From contig CADAAU010000002.1 of NCBI GenBank assembly GCA_902786015.1, positions 124,001-188,000 on the forward strand: DNA of 64,000 bases. The letters are read 5' to 3'. Every line of letters starts with the position of its first letter. Position 1 is the stretch's first letter. Positions 52,680 to 60,174 of the stretch are shown in pieces. The notes under the pieces were generated by a model. It saw only the letters and a program-made list of their open reading frames with translations. It was not told where the DNA came from and did not search any database. The position numbers and the translations under genes are program-made. Origin of the DNA: an uncultured Coriobacteriaceae bacterium (GTDB taxonomy: Bacteria > Actinomycetota > Coriobacteriia > Coriobacteriales > Atopobiaceae).

Positions 52680-52946
52680 TTGACAGGCATGCGTAATGGC
52701 GCCACGCTCCTCACGGCACGGCACGGCACGGCACGGCACGGCACGGCACGGCACGGCACGGCACGGCACGGCACGGCACGGCACGGCACGGCACGGCGTA
52801 AGGCATAGCCGCTCCCTTCTCCCAAGAACCGATTACAACTACATACGAGACGGATGACCGCCGGACCCGGTGGGGCGTATATGCCCCGTCTGGTTCGGCG
52901 GTTCTTTTGTTGGTGGATTCCGCGCGGCCACGGCGGCCGCGCGGAA
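52680..52946 (+). promoter_or_regulatory. Leader region of surface-protein locus 2: 17 ACGGC repeats, attenuator hairpin, second hairpin
   Basis: It starts with TTGACA (52680-52685) and GCGCCACGCTCC, like locus 1. It then has 17 perfect copies of ACGGC (52713-52797), the conserved GCATAGCCG, AAGAACCGATTACA, ACTACATACG segment, and the hairpin CCGCCGGACC/TGGTTCGGCGG (52856-52909, loop stem GGGGC/GCCCC) ending in TTCTTTT. A second hairpin (TTCCGCGCGGCC/GGCCGCGCGGAA, 52918-52946) ends just before the AAGGAGAAG ribosome site. Copy number of such a tract can change by slippage. Confidence 0.75.
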
Positions 52947-52963
52947 AGGAAGGAGAAGTGCTT

Positions 52964-55210
52964 ATGACAAAAAAGACGAGAGGGGCCTTCGGTGCCCTGC
53001 TCGCCCTCGCCCTCGCGCTGATACTGGGGATGGTGCCGGGGACGAGCAAGGCGGCGAAGGCGGACGATGCGCTAATTGCAGCTTTGGACGAGAGTGCCAC
53101 TTACGCGCCAACGACACTGCCCAACGGAGATTGGGAAACTCAATTTGGAAAACCTCACCCTCAATGGGGATGGGATTATCCTCATAATGGAAATTGTAGC
53201 GGGAATTATACTGAGAGTGGCTGGGGTACCACTGATGATTATTTTGAAATTTACCCTCCAAGTACCTATAACGTGGAAACTGGCAACCACGGTAAAGTCG
53301 CTGAAATGAACGCATTCAAAAATGCAATACTATTCCAGGACCTCGACACCACTCCCGGCGACATTATCATGTGGAAACTGGAACATGCAGCGCGATGGTG
53401 GGGGTATACAGGTCCGCAGTCAATGAAAGTCAGTATCGGCGGTTCTGATGGCGACAGTCCCAAAGGGACGGGTGCCCCCGAGAATCTTAACGTACATATC
53501 ACGGCTGCCTCACTTGCAGAATTCACGTCGGCTGGCGTACAGAATCCGGATGGAGTGACTCTTGGTTACGCAAATGCGGACGACTTGTCAGCGCTAAGTG
53601 TAACTGCACAAAACCGCAAAGACAACCCATGGCATACGGCAAGGGGCGTATATATTATCCCGGCAGGCCAGACAAAGACGCGGTTTGCCTTTGTGAGCCT
53701 AGCTCCGACTGAAGGAGGAGGCAACATACTGGATAACATCACGTTCCAAACCCTGCTGGGCAATATGAAAGCGGTTCAGAATGACGACTCGAGCGTGACG
53801 ATCACGGGATACTGGGGCTCGGCTGCGGACAAGTCGCTGAAGGTGAAGATTGGTTCGGAAGTGCGTTCTGTGGACATGAGCGCCGTTGCCGATAAGAACT
53901 TTACTGTCACCATTCCAGGCGACTATATCAAAGGTGCGACTGAGGTCACGATTTACCATGAGGACTACGAGAGCGCCGCAATAGTATTGAGGGTAATAAC
54001 CAAGCAAAACATTACCGCTGACGAAGTTACCGCCACCTACGGCGACACGACCAAGAGCGTCATCGCCACGACCGACGGCGACGGCAAGATCAGCTACGCG
54101 GTCAAGGAGGGCAGCGAGAGCTACATCGATGTCAATGCGTCCACCGGTAAACTGACGATCAAAGAGGTGCCTGAGTCCGGAACTGCGACCGTCGTTGTGA
54201 CGGCGGCGGCAACCGACACCTACAGGCAGGCGACCAAAGAAGTCACCGTGACGATCAACAAGGCCGACTGGACGAAGACGGAGGTGTATGCGTCCGCGGC
54301 GGCGGATACTGAGGGGACCGTTGACCTGACAGATTACATTGCGGATGGTGGCAGCCTGGACGGGACGTTAGCGGTGCGTGACGGGAGTGGGAATCAAAAG
54401 ACAGATGACTATCCTAAGCTAGATACAGGGACGAACACGCTAACGTTTTGTTTTCCAGAAGATGCGCAGGGACCCGACGATACGATTGCCTGGATAACCA
54501 TCCCCGTCACCGAGTCAACCAACTACAAGGACTACGAAATCACCGCAGAGGTCTCTGCGCCGGCGAAGAAGCACCAGACGCTGACCTTCGATAAGCCCTC
54601 CGTCTCGAAGACGTACGGAGCAGAAGCGTTCACGAACACCCTAGAGCAGGGGCATGAAGAGGACGGCTACGGAACGCCCTACGGCACAGTCACATACTCG
54701 AGCAGCAATACGAGCGTGGCAACGGTTAATTCCGAAGGCAAGGTGACCATCAACGGCACGGGAGTTGCGGTTATCACTGCCTATGCGGAAAGAACCAGCG
54801 CTGATTCTGAATATCCAATAGCAAAGCCCGGCTACATCCCCGCGACCGCGAGCTACGAGCTGACCGTGGACAAGGCCAACCTCGAGGTCGAGCCTCCCTC
54901 CGGCACGGCGACCTACGGCCAGAAGCTTGACGATGTGGAGCTGTCCATCCCAGGAGAGAACCCCTCGGGCAAATGGACGTGGGCAAAGGACGGCTCCACG
55001 AGCGTCGGCAACGCGGGCGAGCACACCTTCAAGGCGCACTTCACGCCGGAAGACCCGAACTACAACCCCGTGCTCAACGTGGACGTGACCGTGACGGTCG
55101 AGAAGGCAGACAGCGTTCCTGCCACCGTCAACGCCAACGACCGCACCTACGATGAGGTGGAGAGGCCGCTTGTGAACGTCGAGGGCCAGGCCGAGGGCGG
55201 CGCCATGTAG
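52964..55210 (+). CDS. Surface protein with MBG-like repeats, ending at an in-frame amber codon
   Basis: A 748-residue product with a signal peptide (ALLALALALILGMVPGTSKA). The first 300 residues are low-GC and form an unrecognised N-terminal domain. Residues about 345-700 carry Ig-like/MBG-type repeats (ITADEVTATYGDTTKSVIAT, TLTFDKPSVSKTYGAEAFTN, NLEVEPPSGTATYGQKLDDV). The frame ends at TAG 55208-55210 inside a repeat where the next copy has GGTMQYSLDG, so a single C-to-T change (CAG to TAG) explains the stop. The same frame continues to 56836. AAGGAG precedes ATG 52964. Without the remaining part the protein would lack its ChW wall-binding end and be released. Confidence 0.75.
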   Translation: MTKKTRGAFGALLALALALILGMVPGTSKAAKADDALIAALDESATYAPTTLPNGDWETQFGKPHPQWGWDYPHNGNCSGNYTESGWGTTDDYFEIYPPSTYNVETGNHGKVAEMNAFKNAILFQDLDTTPGDIIMWKLEHAARWWGYTGPQSMKVSIGGSDGDSPKGTGAPENLNVHITAASLAEFTSAGVQNPDGVTLGYANADDLSALSVTAQNRKDNPWHTARGVYIIPAGQTKTRFAFVSLAPTEGGGNILDNITFQTLLGNMKAVQNDDSSVTITGYWGSAADKSLKVKIGSEVRSVDMSAVADKNFTVTIPGDYIKGATEVTIYHEDYESAAIVLRVITKQNITADEVTATYGDTTKSVIATTDGDGKISYAVKEGSESYIDVNASTGKLTIKEVPESGTATVVVTAAATDTYRQATKEVTVTINKADWTKTEVYASAAADTEGTVDLTDYIADGGSLDGTLAVRDGSGNQKTDDYPKLDTGTNTLTFCFPEDAQGPDDTIAWITIPVTESTNYKDYEITAEVSAPAKKHQTLTFDKPSVSKTYGAEAFTNTLEQGHEEDGYGTPYGTVTYSSSNTSVATVNSEGKVTINGTGVAVITAYAERTSADSEYPIAKPGYIPATASYELTVDKANLEVEPPSGTATYGQKLDDVELSIPGENPSGKWTWAKDGSTSVGNAGEHTFKAHFTPEDPNYNPVLNVDVTVTVEKADSVPATVNANDRTYDEVERPLVNVEGQAEGGAM

Positions 55211-56836
55211 TACTCGCTTGACGGCGAGGACTTCTCCGACTCGGTACCCGCCGCCACCGACGCCGGGACCTACACCGTCTGGTACAGGGTCGCGGGCGAC
55301 GACAACCACAACGACTTTGGGCCCGCGTCCGTCGAGGTCACCGTCGAGAAGGCCGACAGCAGTGTCAGCAAGGCCCCCGCGCCCACCAACCCGACCTACG
55401 ACGGAAAGGCGCTGGCCCTCGTCACCGCCGGCGCCGCCGAGGGCGGCACCATGCAGTACTCGCTCGACGGCGTGAACTTCTCGGAGGAGGTCCCCACAGG
55501 GACCGACGCCAAGGCGTACGACGTCTGGTACAAGGTCGTCGGCGATGACAACCACAACGACACCGAGCCGCAGAAGGTGACCTCGACCATCGCGAGGAAG
55601 GGCGAGTCCAAGCCCGACCCCAAGACCGTCACGTACAAGGTCACCCTCACGGGCGGCAAGAACGCCACGGCGAGCGGCGGAGCCACGACGCAGAGCGTCG
55701 AGCAGGGCAGGGCCATGGCGACCGTGACCTACGCGCCGAACGCCGGCTTCCACTTCGAGAGCTACGCGGGCGAGACAAGGTCCGGCGTCATCGCCAAGCT
55801 TGATGGCGGCAGGATCATCGTTTCCGGTACGCCGACGGCCGACGTCAAGATCACCGTCCCCGACGCGGTGGCCGACCCGACGCCCGCTCCGACGCCCGAG
55901 CCCGAGCCCGCGGCGCCCTCCGTCACCTGCGCCGGGCACGTCCAGGGCACGGGCGACCTGCCCGCCGTGCGCGACGGCGCCACGCTCGGCACCACCGGCG
56001 AGTCCAGGAGGCTCGAGCAGATCAGCGCCTCCGTCTCCGGCATCGAGGGCGCCTCGATAACCTACCGCGCGCACCTGCAGCGCACCGGCTGGACCGCCTG
56101 GGAGGCAGACGGCGGAAAGTGCGGCACCACCGGCGAGGCCAGGTGCCTGGAGGCCGTGCAGATGAGGCTCTCCGGCGCCGACGGGTACCACGTCTGGTAC
56201 CGCGTGCACTCACAGACCTGGGGCTGGCTGGGATGGGCCAAGGACGGCCAGCCCGCCGGCACCGCCGGGCAGTCGAAGAGGGGCGAGGCCCTGGAGGTCA
56301 GGGTGCTGCCCGAGGGCGCCGACCCCGCGGCCGAGCTCGCAGACTACGTCGATGGCCTGGCCTCCTACGTGGGCGCCGCCACCGCCGACGTGCACCTGCA
56401 GAAGGTGGGCTGGACGGACGCCCGCTCCGCGCTCACCTTCGGCACCGCCGGCGAGTCGCGCCGCCTGGAGGCCGTGAGCCTCTCCCTCGAGAACCAGCCC
56501 GCGGCAGGCGGGATCGAGTACGACGTGCACCTGCAGACGAAGGGCTGGGAGGACGGCTTCGCCGACGGCCAGGTGGCCGGCACCGTCGGAGAGTCCCGCC
56601 GCCTGGAGGCCGTGAGGATCAGGCTCAACGGCGAGATGGCCGGCTCCGGCCAGTACAGCGTGTGGTACCGCGTGCATACCCAGGCATACGGCTGGCTGGG
56701 ATGGGCCAAGGACGGCGAGGAGGCCGGCACCACGGGACTCTCCAAGCGCGGCGAGGCCTTGGAGGTGCAGATCCTGCCGTCCGGCCAGGTGCCGAACGAC
56801 TACGATGCGGGCTTGGCCGCCTCGATCGACGGCTAG
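55211..56836 (+). pseudogene. C-terminal part of the surface protein: MBG-like and ChW repeats, downstream of the amber stop
   Basis: In frame with the preceding gene and without any further stop for 541 codons. It encodes the rest of the repeats (YSLDGEDFSDSVPAATDAGT, TMQYSLDGVNFSEEVPTGTD), a FESYAGETRSGVIAKLDGG domain, and about five to six ChW (clostridial hydrophobic W) repeats of the form YRAHLQRTGWTAWEADG, GTTGEARCLEAVQMRLSG and VWYRVHSQTWGWLGWAKDGQ, ending AASIDG. ChW repeats bind surface polymers in other firmicutes and actinobacteria. Its preserved frame suggests the stop is recent, suppressed or due to an error. Confidence 0.75.
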
Positions 56837-56861
56837 CGGCTGACGCGAGCGGCTAGTTAAG

Positions 56862-56914
56862 CCTAAGGGGACTCCCCCGCGAGCCGGAGACGATCCGCGG
56901 GGGAGTCCCCTTTG
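56862..56914 (+). terminator. Intrinsic terminator after the surface protein
   Basis: AAGGGGACTCCCCCGCG pairs with CGCGGGGGAGTCCCCTTT in a very strong stem. Confidence 0.85.
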
Positions 56915-56922
56915 GACTGGCG

Positions 56923-56983
56923 TGGACCAGTGTGCCTGGTACGTGGTCCATTGCGTGGCCCACGTACCAGGTACGTCGGTCCA
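56923..56983. repeat. GGACC-type four-arm element
   Basis: TGGACCAGTGTGCC, TGGTACGTGGTCCA, TGGCCCACGTACC and GGTACGTCGGTCCA alternate in orientation: two palindromes, inverted to each other, five bases apart. The clearest double copy of the GGACC family. Confidence 0.75.
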
Positions 56984-57107
56984 CCGGTCCACAAGGCGGC
57001 CCGACGAGGAGGTTCCCCTCGGGTCGCCATGCGTCGCTACAAGTCGCTGGCCCAGCGTACACTTTTCGTCATCCTAAACCCGTCGAGTGTTAGTATTTTT
57101 TGAAAAT

Positions 57108-57134
57108 GTCACCCCCTCCATGGGGGTGACTTTT
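57108..57134. terminator. Hairpin terminator
   Basis: GTCACCCCC pairs with GGGGGTGAC, followed by TTTT. Confidence 0.75.
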
Positions 57135-57147
57135 CTACAGGGCGGCC

Positions 57148-57345
57148 TCAGCCATCGCCCCTCATCTGCCTGAGGAGGTCCTGGAGCTCCCGCTGGTTGT
57201 CAACGAGCTCGGGCTTCCTGTGCTCGCGCACGTCGCAGAGGACGCAGGCGTAGCGCTTGCCGTAGCGCTCGACGCACGTCTCCTCGGTCCAGACGTCGAC
57301 GTGCAGGCTGACCCTGACGCCGAAGCGGATGGCGCAGTTGACGAG
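57148..57345 (-). pseudogene. Minus-strand gene remnant
   Basis: NCAIRFGVRVSLHVDVWTEE, TCVERYGKRYACVLCDVREH and ELVDNQRELQDLLRQMRGDG end with a stop at 57148. The CVLCDVREH pattern might be a zinc-binding end. It is cut at its 5' side by the inverted repeat at 57351-57400. Confidence 0.4.
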
Positions 57346-57350
57346 CCGGT

Positions 57351-57400
57351 GTTAGCGTCGGGTTAATTTGACCTAAAGGCCAGATTAGCCCGACGCTAAC
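57351..57400. repeat. 17-bp inverted repeat at an integrase break point
   Basis: GTTAGCGTCGGGTTAAT (57351-57367) and ATTAGCCCGACGCTAAC (57384-57400) match 16 of 17. It sits exactly where an unknown minus-strand gene fragment stops and a truncated integrase begins. Confidence 0.75.
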
Positions 57401-57401
57401 A

Positions 57402-57716
57402 AAGGTCTGGCACGACGTCGCGCCGACGGTCGCCGTCTGCTGCGACCAGGACGGGATGCGCATGCAGCCCGACAAGCTCAGCCACTGGTGGGCGCGCAGG
57501 CGCAAGGACCTCGGCGCCGAGGGCTGGACCCTGCACGGGCTGCGCCACACGTTCCTCTCGCTCGCGGCCGCCCAGGGAATCCACCCGTCGGTGATGATGA
57601 AGCTCGCGGGGCACAAGAACCCCAACATCACCATGAGGATCTACACGCACGTCAACATGGAGTCCAAGCGCGAGGCCATGGACGCCATGCAGGCCGCCTA
57701 CGTGGCGGCGGGCTAG
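57402..57716 (+). pseudogene. Tyrosine recombinase/integrase, C-terminal fragment
   Basis: KVWHDVAPTVAVCCDQDGMR, then WTLHGLRHTFLSLAAAQGIH and KLAGHKNPNITMRIYTHVNM contains the HxLRH box, the GHK/HxxITMRIY region and the catalytic tyrosine of phage-type integrases. The N-terminal two thirds are missing. Its context suggests an old integrated element. The hairpin at 57351-57400 abuts it directly. Confidence 0.75.
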
Positions 57717-57782
57717 GGTTCGGGGTGATGGGCGTGATGCGTGCACCGTTCTTTAGAGTTTCTTTAGAGCCAAGAACGACCG

Positions 57783-57811
57783 GAGGGGCCGTCCTCGACG
57801 AACGGCCCCTC
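57783..57811 (+). terminator. Terminator-like hairpin
   Basis: GAGGGGCCGT pairs with ACGGCCCCTC around CCTCGACGA; no T-run follows. Confidence 0.55.
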
Positions 57812-57928
57812 TACCAGCCCAAACGCGATTTGCGCTAAACTATCGTTCATTCAGTACAAAGGGGGGAAACCCTTTTGGCCGGGCGGGACTTGAGCAAAAA
57901 ACACGTCCCCCCCCGTTCACTTTCACAT

Positions 57929-59014
57929 TTATGCCAGGATGTCGCGAATCATCCGATCCTTCATGCGGTTGGCGACCTCTAGCTTCCATGCCGGATAGCC
58001 GAATCCGGGGTCCTCGTACACGAAGTCCTTGAGCTGCACGAGCCTTGCGCGCAGGTCACCCGTGAGCATGGCGCGCGCCACCACGACGAACCCGCCGCCG
58101 ATCTTGGGCCCCTGGTGGCGCAGGTACTCGTCGAGGTCGTCTCCCTCCATGAGGTAGGGCAGCAGGGCCATGTTGTGGTCGAAGAGCGGGGCCATGCCCA
58201 ACACCTCGCCCGTCTCGTTCCTCACGAGGAAGCCGTAGTTGCCGGCGTGGCGGTCCACGTTCACGCACACGGCGTCCATCACGAGCATCTGACGGAAGAG
58301 CTCGTCCCCGCCGTGGTCGGCGAGGAAGGACAGGACGTCATACGCGTCAAACCCACGGTCGAACATGCGAATCGCCGGCACGAACCCCAGCTCCTCCGAG
58401 GTGAAGAGCGGGCAGTCCGACGCCAGCTTGCCATGGTAGTTGCGCAGCGTGTAGGGCACGTGGCTCACGGAGGCGGCCTCCAGTATGTCTGAGCAGAGCC
58501 TTTCTGAATAAGGCTCGAAACCGGCGTTCGCGTAGCCCGAAGATCCGCGCTTGAGCAGGTGCGGGCCGTCCATCTCACGCACCCAGCACTTGTCGAACGA
58601 GCCCGACGTTCCGAACTCGGGGCTCGTGCTGGAGAACTGGCGGCCATACATGCCCACGCCGTCGAAGGCGATGCGCGCCACCACGTCGTCGAAGCCGTTG
58701 GCGTAGAGCGACACGTCCTCCCAAGCCAAATCCGATTCCTCGCGCCTCATCCAAAAAGTGTCGGTGAGCGACACGCAGCGCACCATGTCTATGAAGCCCT
58801 TGCGGTTGTCGATGCCCAGCTCCTGCATGAGCTTCTTGATGGACGTGCGATGCTTGGCGATCTGTCGGTCGTCGATCCAGTCGTTGATGTCGGTAAACCC
58901 ATAGGGCAAGTAGCCATCAAGCTGTTCGACTATCGTATATCTGTACTCGCCGAGAACGTCTCGCTCCTCGAAGACTGCCACGACCTTGTTCTTGTTCATG
59001 AGCTGGTAGTGCAT
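57929..59014 (-). CDS. HipA-like serine/threonine kinase domain protein (no partner gene)
   Basis: The 361-residue protein has an N-terminal domain (HYQLMNKNKVVAVFEERDVL, then YTIVEQLDGYLPYGFTDIND) and a kinase core: FDKCWVREMDGPHLLKRGSS as the ATP-lysine region, CVNVDRHAGNYGFLVRNETG (the DRHxxN catalytic loop) and GMAPLFDHNMALLP (metal-binding FDH). It resembles the HipA/CtkA class. AAGGAGG precedes ATG 59014. No HipB-type helix-turn-helix gene is beside it, unlike the usual toxin-antitoxin arrangement. It may be a solitary kinase or require a distant partner. Confidence 0.7.
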   Translation of the reverse strand: MHYQLMNKNKVVAVFEERDVLGEYRYTIVEQLDGYLPYGFTDINDWIDDRQIAKHRTSIKKLMQELGIDNRKGFIDMVRCVSLTDTFWMRREESDLAWEDVSLYANGFDDVVARIAFDGVGMYGRQFSSTSPEFGTSGSFDKCWVREMDGPHLLKRGSSGYANAGFEPYSERLCSDILEAASVSHVPYTLRNYHGKLASDCPLFTSEELGFVPAIRMFDRGFDAYDVLSFLADHGGDELFRQMLVMDAVCVNVDRHAGNYGFLVRNETGEVLGMAPLFDHNMALLPYLMEGDDLDEYLRHQGPKIGGGFVVVARAMLTGDLRARLVQLKDFVYEDPGFGYPAWKLEVANRMKDRMIRDILA

Positions 59015-59171
59015 CTCGACCTCCTTCCCTAACCGCTGTTCCATACCATGATAGTGGATATTGGCCAGGCGCATGAGACGGTTTTGGTCGCGCTCGACTC
59101 GGCCCTCCGGCTGTGTTGGCGGCCGTTTCTGGGAACTGGCCTGCGCATCGGCACGAGGTCGCCCCGCGTAG

Positions 59172-59290
59172 TGAACTGCGCCCCAAAACTTGGAACCGCT
59201 CTTTTGAGTTCAAGTTCAGGGGTGCACTTCCAAGTTCGGGGGTGCAGTTCCAAGCTCAGGGGTGCAGTTCCAAGTTCAGGGTTCAGTTCG
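59172..59290. repeat. Tandem 20-bp repeat AAGTTCAGGGGTGCAGTTCC with inverted copy
   Basis: Units start at 59212, 59232, 59252 and 59272 (the last partial), each AAGTTC/AAGCTC followed by GGGGGTGCA-type. The stretch GAACTGCGCCCCAAAACTTGGAA at 59173 is an inverted partner of a unit. Nothing coding. Confidence 0.65.
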
Positions 59291-59365
59291 CAGCGGAGCC
59301 ATATCGCAGATGCCATGCCCCGTCACCTTTGTCCCACACGTCTCCTTGACCCCGCATGACAACGC

Positions 59366-59400
59366 GACGGCCCGGCCACTTGGGCTCGGACCGTCGCGCT
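59366..59400. terminator. Terminator-like hairpin
   Basis: CGCGACGGCCCG pairs with a matching CGGACCGTCGCG; no T-run follows. Confidence 0.5.
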
Positions 59401-59445
59401 AGGGTCAGACGAATTGTCTGCGGATCCCTCTCGCCTTTGTCCGCG

Positions 59446-59697
59446 CTACCTGCTCACGCAGGCGGCCTGGGAGGCATCGTAGCCGTTGGGCACCTGGCCC
59501 TGCGGCAGGACCTGGACCTCGACGGCCTCGGCCCTCCTCGCGAGGCCCGTGGTGCCGGCGTCCCCTGCGGTACCACCGGCGAGTCTAGGCGCGCCGAGGC
59601 CGTGCAGATCACGCCCGCCGGCAAGGTTGCGGACGACCACAGCGTGTGGTACAGCGTGCGCTCGCAGACCCACTGCTGGCTGGGATGGGCCCTTTGA
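59446..59697. pseudogene. Two ChW-repeat remnants in opposite orientation
   Basis: On the minus strand 59446-59555 encodes AGTTGLARRAEAVEVQVLPQ then GQVPNGYDASQAACVSR, and on the plus strand 59566-59697 encodes GTTGESRRAEAVQITPAGKV then SVRSQTHCWLGWA. Both match parts of the ChW repeats at 55.9-56.8 kb. The head-to-head joint shows an inversion or recombination between repeats. Confidence 0.6.
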
Positions 59698-59940
59698 GCT
59701 GAGAATGACCTTGGTGCGGGTCAACCCGCCACACGAATGTCATTCTCGGCAAATCGCGCCACACGAAAGGAAAAGCCGGCTCAAAGGGGGCTGGCTTGAG
59801 CCGAGAATGACGTTCGTGCGGGAGGGGACGCCACACGAAAGGAAATCCCAGCTCGGGAAGCCACACGAACGTAAAACCCGGCTCAGCCGAGGCCCCTTTG
59901 AGTCGAGAATGACCTTGGTGCGGGTCAACCCGTCTTATAA
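59690..59940. repeat. CACACGAA palindromic repeat array, right copy
   Basis: Arms such as CCACACGAACGTAAAACCCG, GCTCAGCCGAGGCCC, TTTGAGTCGAGAATGACC and TTGGTGCGGGTCAACCCG repeat in alternating orientation. It is homologous to the array at 31967-32332 with scattered differences, and marks the right end of the accessory region. Confidence 0.8.
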
Positions 59941-60147
59941 CTGTCCTGCGGAGATTCGGCGGTGACGTCCTTCTCGACTGCGCGTGCACCCTGGCTGCCC
60001 GCGAGCTCACGGACAGCCAGGGTGGCAAAGGCCCCCGCCCCTCACTAGTCATGCGCACAGCCCGTATGGTCCACACGAATCAATCGTTCGTTCTTGCGCA
60101 CATGGCGGTCGAACGGCAAAGCTTGCATACTAGATGCCATGATTTTT

Positions 60148-60164
60148 TGTATATCTATACAAAG
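60148..60164. promoter_or_regulatory. Palindrome TTGTATATCTATACAA before the flavoprotein gene
   Basis: TTGTATA and TATACAA flank a 2-base centre directly upstream of the AGGAGG ribosome site. It is a likely operator overlapping the promoter. Confidence 0.5.
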
Positions 60165-60174
60165 GAGGAGTTTC

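Noticed and set aside
52713..52797. Coding repeat of a Thr/Ala/Arg-rich protein
   Set aside because: The pentanucleotide tract is outside any supported gene, and its length (85 bp) and sequence are conserved as a leader with a paralogous copy upstream of another gene.
54641..56209. Long minus-strand frame across the surface protein repeats
   Set aside because: It is Gly/Val/Arg-rich shadow coding of a GC-rich repeat gene; the plus strand has MBG-like and ChW repeats.
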